From Candidatus Nanoarchaeia archaeon (GTDB lineage: Archaea; Nanobdellota; Nanobdellia; Woesearchaeales; JACPBV01), in assembly GCA_028279655.1 (NCBI GenBank), contig JANQNH010000030.1, positions 1-64,000 of the forward strand: a stretch of DNA of 64,000 bases. Reading direction: 5' to 3'. Made by a program: the position numbers and the translations under genes. Shown piece after piece: positions 43,386-51,711 of the stretch (position 1 is the first letter of the stretch; the number at the start of each line of letters is the position of its first letter). The notes under the pieces are model-generated. The model was not told where the DNA came from. It did no database searches and saw nothing but the letters and a program-made list of their open reading frames with translations.

Positions 43386-44847
43386 TATGGTGCAGATAAT
43401 ACTTGATGTAATTAAACAGCCTCTTATCCCTGCATTTAACCATGCTGATAAACCTTATAGGCAGCCCAACCACAGGGCTTATGATGTAGAAAAAACGATA
43501 ATGCCTATTCTTGATTATCCACCTGGAGACACTACGAGGCAAGACAGGTATAAGCTCGTACAGCAAAGAAAGGTTCTTGCACACCCTGATAAGTTTCTTA
43601 TCCTTAACATCCCCCTTGTCAAAATAATTCCCTATCCTTCCATGCTTGATATCCTCTACCTCCTTCTCAGTCAATAACCCATGCTTCAGCGCAAAATCAG
43701 TTATCTCCACACCAGGAAAATAAGACAGCCAAAAGTTATTGATCTTTGTGCAACTCTTGCAATTGACGTAAAACTCTGCTGCTTTTATCCAGTCTTTTTC
43801 CGACTCAAACGGAAGTCCAAAGATATGATCGATATTATACTCAAGCTTATGCTTATCGCATAGGGCAAAGATCTCCCTAAGCTTCTCGTTTGTCTCATAT
43901 CTCTTGAGTATGTTCTTCCTCGTATCTTCATTTATGCTCTGCACCCCGAACTGCACCCCAACACAGTTGGTCCTCTTAAGCAAAAGAACTATCTCTTCAG
44001 TAAGGTAATTTGGATGCAACAGACACCTATAAGGTATGCCTATCTCCCTCTTATACTCCCCAAGAAAATCCTCCAGCCACTTTGCATCAAGCACAAAAAC
44101 ATCGTCATAGAATATGATCTCCTTCGGATTGTATCTCTTCTTCGCAGCTTTCAATTCATCAATAACATTCTTTATGCTTCGTCTGGTGAGGTATTTCCCT
44201 TTGCCTGTGTAGAGGGTTCGTAGATAATTATTTGAGCAATAGGTGCAGTTGAAGGGACACCTCCTGGATGTCATTATTATGTACTGCTCATGAAAGGAGA
44301 TATCCTTCTCAAACAATCTCTTATCCGGAAAAGGTGCAGAATCAGCATCCACTAACTTTCTGATGGGATTCCTGATGATCTTGCCATCCTTCTTAAACCA
44401 CAGATTATTGATCGAGTGATCCATCTCTCCATTCTTCAGGCTCTCCACAAGTTCAACAATAGCATCCTCCCCCTCCCCTATGCAGACCACATCCACAAAG
44501 TCCTCTTTGATGACCTCCTCAGGACAGCTGGTAGCATGTATTCCGCCGAATATTATAGGAACATTGATCTCCTTCTTTATCCTCTTTGCCAGGTCACATG
44601 CCCATAGATAATTGTTAGTGAAAACAGAGAATGCAACAAGATCAGGTCTTGATCTGACGACCTTTTCGATAATCCTTGATTTTTTGTTGAAAAGGTTAGC
44701 AAGCTTTGGACTGTTAAAGAGCCTCTGGTCATTGAAAAGAGCAGCATCAAAGACGAGGGTTGTTTCATGACCTTTTTGTTTTAGACAGCTTGAGAGGTAC
44801 TCTATACCAAGAGATTCAGCACCCATATGCACAAAAGTGACCTTCAA
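43360..44847 (-). CDS. B12-binding-domain radical SAM enzyme
   Basis: This protein of about 495 residues begins at TTG 44847 with the GGAGGG ribosome site at 44855-44860; this start aligns LKVTFVHMGAES with the MRITFVCMGAEN of the paralogue at 45884. It has FGGIHATSCPEEVIKEDFVDVV, the cluster motif CPFNCTYC, and VGVQFGVQSINEDTRKNILKRYET. The C-terminal 100 residues are basic and partly hydrophobic. It closes a unit of three radical SAM genes and a GT2 gene (48096 leftward). The paralogue pair suggests two related steps on one substrate. Confidence 0.85.
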   Translation of the reverse strand: MKVTFVHMGAESLGIEYLSSCLKQKGHETTLVFDAALFNDQRLFNSPKLANLFNKKSRIIEKVVRSRPDLVAFSVFTNNYLWACDLAKRIKKEINVPIIFGGIHATSCPEEVIKEDFVDVVCIGEGEDAIVELVESLKNGEMDHSINNLWFKKDGKIIRNPIRKLVDADSAPFPDKRLFEKDISFHEQYIIMTSRRCPFNCTYCSNNYLRTLYTGKGKYLTRRSIKNVIDELKAAKKRYNPKEIIFYDDVFVLDAKWLEDFLGEYKREIGIPYRCLLHPNYLTEEIVLLLKRTNCVGVQFGVQSINEDTRKNILKRYETNEKLREIFALCDKHKLEYNIDHIFGLPFESEKDWIKAAEFYVNCKSCTKINNFWLSYFPGVEITDFALKHGLLTEKEVEDIKHGRIGNYFDKGDVKDKKLIRVCKNLSLLYELIPVLPRSVSRWIIKNRHYRFFYIISPVVGLPIRFISMVKCRDKRLFNYIKYYLHHIKKNLFGV

Positions 44848-44849
44848 GG

Positions 44850-45884
44850 CTAATCCCTCCACTTCTTTGAATTATACAATATCTTCTCCTGTGACAGCGA
44901 ATCAAAGACAGTAAGTGCTATCTTTTCCTTGGTTGATAGTCCGCAATAAGAGCAATCCTTGCAGAATTTGATCTTCCCTCTTCCAAGGATATGCGCCTTC
45001 CGAAATCCCTTCATCCGCTCGCCGTTCCATATCTCCTTTAATGTCTTTTCCTTGACATTCCCAAAAGATATCTGCTTATCATAGATATTGCAGCAGGGCA
45101 CCACAGTACCATCCCACTGGATTGTGAGGTGCCTCCATATCTTATCGCACAATTCGTTCTGGTTTAGGTTTCTTTGATTTACCTGAAGTTCATTTATATC
45201 CTCATCCTCACCAGACCAGTTATGCACAGGCCTGAACTTGATAGTAACATCATACCTGCTGAAGATCCCCTGGACCTTCTTCTTCTCAAGTCTGTTCCCT
45301 TTCATTATCAGGGATTGTATTATGGTAGTCGGCTTCCTTTTGCCCTTGATCCTTAGGAATGTCTCTATGTTCTCCCTTGTCTTTTCGTACCTTGCTCCTT
45401 TCCTTATCTTGTTATAAGTACTAGGATCTACAGAATCAAAAGAGATGATAAAGAAATCAAGGCCTGACTCCACGATCTTTCTTGATATCTCAGCATTAAG
45501 AACAGTAGCATTGGTAGATATCCCCACCTTCAATCCTGCTTTCTTGCAGTATTTTACCATATCGATCAGGTTTTTGTGAAATAGGGATTCTCCAAACATC
45601 ATCAGGTATATGAGCTCCACAGGATACCTCTTCACTTCATCTATTATCTTACTGAACAGAGACATCTCCATATATCCTACTGCCCTCTTCATCTTCCTTC
45701 TTACACACATGAGGCAGTCCAGATTGCAGAAATTTGTAGGTTCTATATACAGAAGGTTAGGAAACCCTCTTGCCTTTGTCTTTTTCTTCTGATAATCAGT
45801 CATCAAAAGGACCCTGTTTATCATATTTCCTGCAGAGATAGTATTCCTGTTCAGATATGTATATATGCCCATATTATCCCCCAT
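44850..45884 (-). CDS. Radical SAM/SPASM-domain protein
   Basis: This 344-residue enzyme has CNLDCLMC (Cys53, 57, 60 from start 45884), LMMFGESLFHKNL and a C-terminal SPASM-type set: VVPCCNIYDKQISFGN followed by KFCKDCSYC. SPASM enzymes modify peptides, sugars or lipids using extra iron-sulfur clusters. It lies between two B12-type radical SAM genes, overlapping the upstream one as TGATG. ATG 45872, preceded by GGGGGAT, is an alternative start. Confidence 0.85.
   Translation of the reverse strand: MGDNMGIYTYLNRNTISAGNMINRVLLMTDYQKKKTKARGFPNLLYIEPTNFCNLDCLMCVRRKMKRAVGYMEMSLFSKIIDEVKRYPVELIYLMMFGESLFHKNLIDMVKYCKKAGLKVGISTNATVLNAEISRKIVESGLDFFIISFDSVDPSTYNKIRKGARYEKTRENIETFLRIKGKRKPTTIIQSLIMKGNRLEKKKVQGIFSRYDVTIKFRPVHNWSGEDEDINELQVNQRNLNQNELCDKIWRHLTIQWDGTVVPCCNIYDKQISFGNVKEKTLKEIWNGERMKGFRKAHILGRGKIKFCKDCSYCGLSTKEKIALTVFDSLSQEKILYNSKKWRD
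44855..44860 (-). promoter_or_regulatory. Shine-Dalgarno site for a TTG start
   Basis: GGAGGG lies 7 nt before TTG 44847, within the end of the upstream gene. It supports TTG as start over GTG 44862, which would sit on the ribosome site itself. Confidence 0.6.
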
Positions 45885-47380
45885 CAAAAAGTTCCGGTTA
45901 TCTTCTTATGTATTATCTTTCTCATCTGAAAAAAATAATTTCTCATCATCTGTATAGCAGAATAATCATGCTTGATGAACGACATGGATATGTCTATCAC
46001 CAATAAGCTGAATGCATGCGGGAAATATTTGAACATATAATGCCATTTATGGTTTATCATGAATAGTGCCATTCGCTTTGGTATTGCAGGAAGCACCCTG
46101 AAGAATATCTCATAGCACTTGAACATGGATTTCAGTTTCTTGTCCCTTAAGGAACCTCCCAGATAATAGTTAAGCTCGTTCGCATGATCTATGGATTCAA
46201 TATCCTTATCATTGATTATGCCCATGCCCTTTGATATCTCAACTATATCTGTTTTAGGCAGATAGGTAAGCCAGAAGCAGGTTATCCTTACACACTTCTT
46301 CATCTTGCAGTATATCCTTGCAGCCTCCAGCTGCTCCTCTTCTGTCTCTCCTGGCAGCCCAAACATATGATCTACAGAATATATCAGTCCTGCCTTGTCG
46401 CAGGCATCCAGGCATTTCTGTATGGTCTCGTTTGTCTCAAACCTGTTTAGGAAATTCCTTCGTATCTTAGGGCTCAAAGACTCCAGACCTAACTGTACTC
46501 TCTGGCATCCTGCATCCTTCAGTGCCTTTGCTGTCTCATAATCTATACATGAAGGGTGTGAAAGGGCCCTGAATGGCACATTGATCTCCTTTTTGAATCT
46601 TTCCAGGAAATCCATTGTCCACTCCTTGTGCATATTAAGTATATTATCATAGAAGGACATCTCAGTAAACTTATATCTTTCCTTGGCTAATTTCAGATCA
46701 GTTAGAACCTTATCCACGCTCCTCTGCCTGACATCAGGACCCTGGAGCCTTCTTAAAAAACTCTGAGAACAGTAACTGCAGTTAAACAGGCACCCTCTTG
46801 AAGTCATAGTCATGTAATTGTGTTTTATAAGGACCTCATCCTCAAACAAGGATTTATCATAGTTAGGAAGCTTATCCAGATCAACAAGGGGCCTAAGTTC
46901 ATTCCTTATGATATTGCCGTCTTTCTTGAACCATATGTTCTTGATCTTATGGTCGATCTCCCCTTTCTCCATGCTGTCCATCAACTCAAGTATAGGATAC
47001 TCTCCCTCTCCTCTGCATATCATGTCAACACAACCAGGTTTTATGGCTTCCTCAGGGTTAGATGTTGGGTATATCCCTCCAAATATGATAGGCACATCCA
47101 TCTTCTCCTTAATCTTCTCTGCCATGCTAATGGCCCACTTGAAACAGTCTGTAAAGACAGGAAAAGCCACTAGATCTGGTTTCTGTGCAACTACCTTCTC
47201 TATAACCTTCTCCTTGATATCAAAGATTTTATTCAGGAATGGGATGCAGAAATAGACCTTATCATCAAATAATGATGGATCATAAGAGAGCATTACCTCA
47301 TGCCCGTTTTCTTTCAATACCGCAGATATCTGCTCTGCTGCAAGATTTTCAGCACCCATACAAACAAACGTAATCCTCAT
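45884..47380 (-). CDS. B12-binding-domain radical SAM enzyme
   Basis: This 498-residue protein starts at ATG 47380 (MRITFVCMGAENL) with GAGGAAGG shortly upstream; a TTG at 47395 adds five residues. It has FGGIYPTSNPEEAIKPGCVDMICRGEGEYPI, the cluster motif CLFNCSYC, and VQLGLESLSPKIRRNFLNRFET. It is a clear paralogue of the protein at 43360, with the same length and matching blocks throughout. The GT2 gene upstream ends 17 nt before this start. Confidence 0.87.
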   Translation of the reverse strand: MRITFVCMGAENLAAEQISAVLKENGHEVMLSYDPSLFDDKVYFCIPFLNKIFDIKEKVIEKVVAQKPDLVAFPVFTDCFKWAISMAEKIKEKMDVPIIFGGIYPTSNPEEAIKPGCVDMICRGEGEYPILELMDSMEKGEIDHKIKNIWFKKDGNIIRNELRPLVDLDKLPNYDKSLFEDEVLIKHNYMTMTSRGCLFNCSYCSQSFLRRLQGPDVRQRSVDKVLTDLKLAKERYKFTEMSFYDNILNMHKEWTMDFLERFKKEINVPFRALSHPSCIDYETAKALKDAGCQRVQLGLESLSPKIRRNFLNRFETNETIQKCLDACDKAGLIYSVDHMFGLPGETEEEQLEAARIYCKMKKCVRITCFWLTYLPKTDIVEISKGMGIINDKDIESIDHANELNYYLGGSLRDKKLKSMFKCYEIFFRVLPAIPKRMALFMINHKWHYMFKYFPHAFSLLVIDISMSFIKHDYSAIQMMRNYFFQMRKIIHKKITGTF

Positions 47381-47397
47381 TAGAACCTTCCTCAAGA

Positions 47398-48096
47398 TTA
47401 TTTAGATCTCATCCTTAATTTCAATAGACAGCGTGATGTTTCCCATATAAGCCCTGGTATCTTATTTGTAGGTATCCCTCTTGACTCACCATATTTCCTT
47501 TCAAAATGCTGCACCTGGACCTCCCTCACCTTGAATCCATAACTTATAGCTCTCCCCATCAGCTCAGCACTCGCCAGCCTCATGCTGAATCTGTCATCCT
47601 TTATCCTATCGATCACCCTTTTTTTTATAAGCTTGAAACCTGAATTTGAATCCATAAGTCTCTGCCCGAAGAGCATACTCAAAAGACCGTTCATGCCATA
47701 AGATACAAATACCCTTAGAAAGCCGTCCTTTCGGTGGGATTTTCTTCCAGACACAATATCATAATTATCGATATGCTTGGACATCAGCCAGAAATCCCTG
47801 GGATCATGCTGCCCGTCTGAATCGCTGAAGAATATTACATCCATTTCAGCAAGCTTTAGCGCATCCAGCATGGCCTTTGTATAACCCTTACGCTCATCAC
47901 TCGATACTATCCTTAATGGAATTTCCTTTTCAAGCTTGCTTAGGATCTCTTTAGTGCCATCTGTACTTCCATCTTCTGCTATTATGAACTCAGAGCCAGG
48001 GATCTTCTGCACTATCTCTTTGTAATAATCCCTGATCGTATTCTCGATAATTTCAGCTTCATTATGAGCAATAATGACTAGAGATATGGGTTTCAT
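47398..48096 (-). CDS. GT2 family glycosyltransferase
   Basis: This 232-residue GT-A enzyme has VIIAHNEAEIIE, IIAEDGSTDGTKEIL, a DxD-type FFSDSDGQHDP and DSNSGFKLIKK. It is of the dolichol-phosphate sugar synthase type, without membrane helices. GAGGT upstream of ATG 48096 supports the start. It leads a unit of three radical SAM enzymes, so the product it makes is a natural candidate for their substrate. It is divergent from the HddC-like gene. Confidence 0.87.
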   Translation of the reverse strand: MKPISLVIIAHNEAEIIENTIRDYYKEIVQKIPGSEFIIAEDGSTDGTKEILSKLEKEIPLRIVSSDERKGYTKAMLDALKLAEMDVIFFSDSDGQHDPRDFWLMSKHIDNYDIVSGRKSHRKDGFLRVFVSYGMNGLLSMLFGQRLMDSNSGFKLIKKRVIDRIKDDRFSMRLASAELMGRAISYGFKVREVQVQHFERKYGESRGIPTNKIPGLIWETSRCLLKLRMRSK

Positions 48097-48179
48097 TAGT
48101 TACCTCGAAAAAGAGTTCTATTTATATATTTTGCTATATTACTATATCTATATTATAAGGGTTATTAGACGGAATTAAC

Positions 48180-48911
48180 ATGGTAAAGATAATAATTGTT
48201 GCAGGCGGACTTGCCACCAGGATGGGCCAAATTACCGAGGAGATCCCAAAATGTTTGATAGATCTGAACGGAAAACCCCTCATCCAGCACCAGCTTGAAT
48301 ATTTTAGGGACAAAGGATACAAAGATATAATATTCTGTGTTGCCCATCTTGCAGAGAAGGTAAAGGATTACTTCAGGGATGGAAAAGAATTTGGATTGAA
48401 CATCAGCTATGTTCAGGAAAAAGAAGAGCTTATGGGAACAGCAGGCAGTGTTAAGCTGGCTGAAGATATAATTGATGAAGATTTCATTGTATATTATGGA
48501 GATAATATAACCAGCATGGACTTTGATAGGTTTATTAGATTCCATAAAGAAAAAAAAACAATAGCCACAATCTGTATAAGGCCCTTGCCACAAGGATACA
48601 AGAGCTCAAGCCTCATAACCTTGGATGAAGACAAGAAGATCAAGCTGTTTTTAGAAAAACCGCCAATAGAAACCATAGAAAAACATAAAGATGAAAAAAG
48701 ATACATCAACTCGGGCATATACGCATTTAAGAAAGATATCTTTAAACTCATACCGGAAAACCAAAAATATGACTTCGCAAAACAACTCTTCCCTTCACTA
48801 ATAGAAATGGGAGTCTATGGTTACGTAACTGAAGAATTCTTCAGGGAAGTAGGAAGGGTGGAGAAGTATAAAGCGCTTCTTGAAGAGTTCAAGGATAAGG
48901 AGATATTATAA
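48180..48911 (+). CDS. hddC: Sugar-1-phosphate nucleotidyltransferase (HddC-like candidate)
   Basis: This 243-residue enzyme has an intact catalytic loop VAGGLATRMGQITEEIPKCLIDLNGKPLIQ, EELMGTAGSV, the metal-binding YYGDNITSMD, and YINSGIYAFKKDI. The length and motifs fit HddC, the D-glycero-alpha-D-manno-heptose-1-phosphate guanylyltransferase, the one step missing from the second heptose set at 32511-35520. Other mannose- or glucose-1-phosphate nucleotidyltransferases look alike, so the sugar assignment rests on pathway logic. It has its own promoter region. Confidence 0.72.
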   Translation: MVKIIIVAGGLATRMGQITEEIPKCLIDLNGKPLIQHQLEYFRDKGYKDIIFCVAHLAEKVKDYFRDGKEFGLNISYVQEKEELMGTAGSVKLAEDIIDEDFIVYYGDNITSMDFDRFIRFHKEKKTIATICIRPLPQGYKSSSLITLDEDKKIKLFLEKPPIETIEKHKDEKRYINSGIYAFKKDIFKLIPENQKYDFAKQLFPSLIEMGVYGYVTEEFFREVGRVEKYKALLEEFKDKEIL

Positions 48912-48920
48912 AAACCAAAA

Positions 48921-48930
48921 GTTTTAAATT
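48921..48930 (+). promoter_or_regulatory. TATA-like box of the MntA/HepT pair
   Basis: TTTTAAATTA lies about 27 nt before ATG 48953. This gives the pair its own promoter and probably a leaderless first gene. Confidence 0.5.
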
Positions 48931-48952
48931 AAGCAAGGATACCTAATATATT

Positions 48953-49237
48953 ATGAAAATGGACAAATTAAGAAAGACTATCGTCATGAATCTTCGAAAA
49001 GAAGGCGCAAAGAAGATAGCTCTCTTCGGATCATATGCAACAAAAAGACAAAACAAGAAGAGCGATATAGATATACTTGTAGAGTTTAAGAAAAAAAAGA
49101 GTCTTCTGAACCTTGTAAGGATAGAAAGAGAACTCTCCAAAGAAGCAGGAATAAAAGTAGACTTATTAACAAAGAAGTCAGTAAGTCCCTTGATCATGGA
49201 CAATATAAAGAAGGATATGGAAGTGATCTATAGATGA
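48953..49237 (+). CDS. mntA: Minimal nucleotidyltransferase antitoxin (MntA-like)
   Basis: This 94-residue protein has LFGSYATKRQNKKSDIDILVEF with the complete GSx10DxD motif (G26, S27, D38, D40). MntA-type enzymes silence the HepT toxin by adding AMP groups to a Tyr next to its active site. The stop overlaps the hepT start as ATGA. The pair differs from the one at 36402-37485, which has a larger antitoxin with a DNA-binding domain and a different HEPN family. Confidence 0.9.
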   Translation: MKMDKLRKTIVMNLRKEGAKKIALFGSYATKRQNKKSDIDILVEFKKKKSLLNLVRIERELSKEAGIKVDLLTKKSVSPLIMDNIKKDMEVIYR

Positions 49238-49560
49238 AAGAAGAGAAAGTTTACATTAAACACATATTGGATTCAATAGAGAGACTAGAATCATATATTC
49301 AAGGGGCAAACAAAGAGAAATTTATGAAGGAATCTATAATCCAGGATGCGATTATCAGAAAGATAGAGGTTATTGGCGAGGCATCGAAATTTATATCAAA
49401 AGAAACTAAAGAGAAGAACAAAGATATACCTTGGAAAGACATAGCAGGTATGAGAGACAAGCTAATCCATGCCTACTTTGGTGTTGATCTAGATGCCGTA
49501 TGGGAAACAGTAAAAAAAGATATTCCTGTACTCAAAAAAGAGATTAGCAAGTTAATTTAA
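49234..49560 (+). CDS. hepT: HEPN toxin, DUF86 family (HepT-like)
   Basis: This 108-residue helical protein has the RNase motif RDKLIHAY, an exact Rx4HxY (R74, H79, Y81), where the Tyr is the target of AMP addition by MntA. IRKIEVIGEASKFIS is also typical for the DUF86 family. It probably cuts tRNA or other RNA when not modified. It follows mntA directly and converges on the methyltransferase gene at 49574 with a 13-nt gap. Confidence 0.9.
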   Translation: MKEEKVYIKHILDSIERLESYIQGANKEKFMKESIIQDAIIRKIEVIGEASKFISKETKEKNKDIPWKDIAGMRDKLIHAYFGVDLDAVWETVKKDIPVLKKEISKLI

Positions 49561-49573
49561 GTAAGAATACTGT

Positions 49574-50287
49574 CTACATCTTCTCACAGATAAAATATCT
49601 TCTAAGGGCAATATGCCTTCTTATTCTCTCCCCTAAAAGCCTTTCAAGAACCTCGCCAAACTCAACAAGAAACTTTGGACCAATAGGGATCAATATTACA
49701 GTCTTCTCCTTAAGTATCCTGAATCCTGCTTTCCTAAGATGATATATGATCTCATTTCTAGGAACAAACCTATGCGGACCTTCGCTATGATGAATACCTA
49801 AAAAAGCCACTAGACTATGTATCCAATCCCATGAAGTATTTGGACAGGACATGATAAACTCTCCCTCTTTCTTCAGAACTCTGCTGAATTCAGATATTAT
49901 CTTCCCAGGATCAGGAAGATGTTCAATAGTCTCATAGCTAATCACATTATCAAAGGTATTATCCTTAAAGGGAATATCCAAAGAGGTAAGCTTAAACAGC
50001 TCTCCTTTGATATTATTCCTAGTGAACCTTTTATTGGCTTCTTTTAAAAGTCTTGAAGAAACATCCATGCTTGCAAACCTGAGGTTTTTTCTCTTCTGAT
50101 TATAGTATTCCTCTGCTTTTGCGCTCCTGCACATCACATCAAGCACATAAGCACCATCCTTGATAGAGGACATCTTAAGCCCATCGATAAACCTTTTGTT
50201 ATGGGAAGGGGTCTTGTCATTTATATCATCATAGTCAAAGGTATCATCATAATGCTTCTCCACTTGTTTTAAGGTAAATCTTTTCAT
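49574..50287 (-). CDS. SAM-dependent methyltransferase with altered motif I
   Basis: This 237-residue protein has the class I methyltransferase layout: ASMDVSSRLLKEA, the motif IV block FDNVISYETIEHLPDPG, and EFIMSCPNTSWDW. Motif I, however, reads VLDVMCRSAKAEE instead of the Gly-rich DxGCGxG, so SAM binding may be altered or lost. It is the last gene of the unit starting at 53508 and overlaps the radical SAM gene as ATGA. The neighbouring GT2 and radical SAM genes suggest a glycan-lipid role. Confidence 0.78.
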   Translation of the reverse strand: MKRFTLKQVEKHYDDTFDYDDINDKTPSHNKRFIDGLKMSSIKDGAYVLDVMCRSAKAEEYYNQKRKNLRFASMDVSSRLLKEANKRFTRNNIKGELFKLTSLDIPFKDNTFDNVISYETIEHLPDPGKIISEFSRVLKKEGEFIMSCPNTSWDWIHSLVAFLGIHHSEGPHRFVPRNEIIYHLRKAGFRILKEKTVILIPIGPKFLVEFGEVLERLLGERIRRHIALRRYFICEKM

Positions 50288-51711
50288 TTTCTCCTGTACG
50301 AATGAGAAAGCTCATTAGATCCATGAGTTGTAAGCTTAAACTTCTGCTTCTTAAAATAAAAAAGAGCAAACTCAGGAAAAGCTATAGGGTTATATATGAA
50401 CATTGTTAGGAAATTCAGTATCCTCATAGGAAATGGATTATAGAAGACAGGATTCAGAAGATCAGTCTTCCTGGTTATCTTACCCTCCTTAAGAGCTATC
50501 TTCTCAAGCAAGGTATGAGGATATATCCTTATTATAGAGAACAAGACCCTTCCCTTCTGTTTAACGAGGCCCATTCTGTATAGGCGGTATACAACCTTTA
50601 TGGTCTCCCATACTGTCTTGAAGTTCTCTCCAGGAGAATTGAACATCATATAATACCAGGTCTGGATCTCAGGATGCTTTCTTAACAGCCTGAAAGAGTT
50701 GATTATCTGTTCAGGCGTAACCTCTTTGTTTAATCTGTCTAGTATCTTTCCTGACCCTGATTCTGGTGAGAAATCAAGCCTATAGCATCCGGACTTTGCC
50801 ATCTTATCCAAAAACTTCTCATCAAAAGCATCTACCCTTACCTCTGCCTTCCACTTGACATCTATCTTCCTCTTTATCATCTCATCGATTATAGCCTCAG
50901 CATGCTTCCTTGGATGGGCAAAGATGCAGTCAACAAACGTAAAATCCTTTACTCCATGATTGTATCTAAGGTTCTCTATATCCTTGATTACTGTTTCTAT
51001 CTTCTTTAGTCTTATCTGGCTTCCCTGGGTTAATGAATATGTACAATAGGTGCACTTGAAAGGGCATCCCCTCATGGTCTGTATCCCGCTTCCATACACC
51101 TTTAGGTCCTTAGGTAATCCTTTGAATGCTCTCTTAGGAACAGTATTCAATGTCTCTTCACTTACAGGCTTCCTAACACCAGAAAAAATAAGCTTTCCAC
51201 CCTCTTTATAGTATAATCCTTTGATTTTCTTATAGGCATCAGGCTCATCCAGATGCTCCATCAGTTCAACCATCAGTTCTTCTCCCTCTCCTGCAATACC
51301 TGCATCCACAGCACTTGCCTTTGTAGCCCTATCCGCAAATGCACTAAATCCAGCACCTCCGGCAATAAGAAGCTTATCAGAAGCCACGGTCTTTATCAGT
51401 TTAGCAGCCTTCATAAAAGCAAACAAAGGAGTATTCTTCCATGTCAGTTTAATTGGAATGTATGGAAGTATATGCCTTGGATTAAAATCAATATCCCTCA
51501 CAGAAATCCCTACACAATCATAATCCTTATTTTCCAGTCTTTTCCTAAGAACCTTATAAGGTTTCTCATAAAGGTTCATATCAAGTATCTCAACAGAATG
51601 TCCGTTTTTTTCAAGAGCAGTGCCTATATAAGCTAATCCCAAAGGGAACAATACCCCAAATGACTTCTTGGGATTGTGCGAAAACACCAAAAGTACGTTT
51701 CTTTTTTTCAT
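50284..51711 (-). CDS. B12-binding-domain radical SAM enzyme
   Basis: This 475-residue protein has an N-terminal cobalamin-binding-like domain (LFPLGLAYIGTALEKNGHSVEILDMNLYE, LIAGGAGFSAFADRA, IAGEGEELM) and the cluster motif CPFKCTYC in the middle, then YRLDFSPESGSGKILDRLNK. It is more distant from the enzymes at 23571, 43360 and 45884. The C-terminus has a hydrophobic block (RILNFLTMFIYNPIAFPEFALFYF cut by prolines) that may touch the membrane. It overlaps a GT2 gene upstream and a methyltransferase gene downstream, each as ATGA. Confidence 0.86.
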   Translation of the reverse strand: MKKRNVLLVFSHNPKKSFGVLFPLGLAYIGTALEKNGHSVEILDMNLYEKPYKVLRKRLENKDYDCVGISVRDIDFNPRHILPYIPIKLTWKNTPLFAFMKAAKLIKTVASDKLLIAGGAGFSAFADRATKASAVDAGIAGEGEELMVELMEHLDEPDAYKKIKGLYYKEGGKLIFSGVRKPVSEETLNTVPKRAFKGLPKDLKVYGSGIQTMRGCPFKCTYCTYSLTQGSQIRLKKIETVIKDIENLRYNHGVKDFTFVDCIFAHPRKHAEAIIDEMIKRKIDVKWKAEVRVDAFDEKFLDKMAKSGCYRLDFSPESGSGKILDRLNKEVTPEQIINSFRLLRKHPEIQTWYYMMFNSPGENFKTVWETIKVVYRLYRMGLVKQKGRVLFSIIRIYPHTLLEKIALKEGKITRKTDLLNPVFYNPFPMRILNFLTMFIYNPIAFPEFALFYFKKQKFKLTTHGSNELSHSYRRK

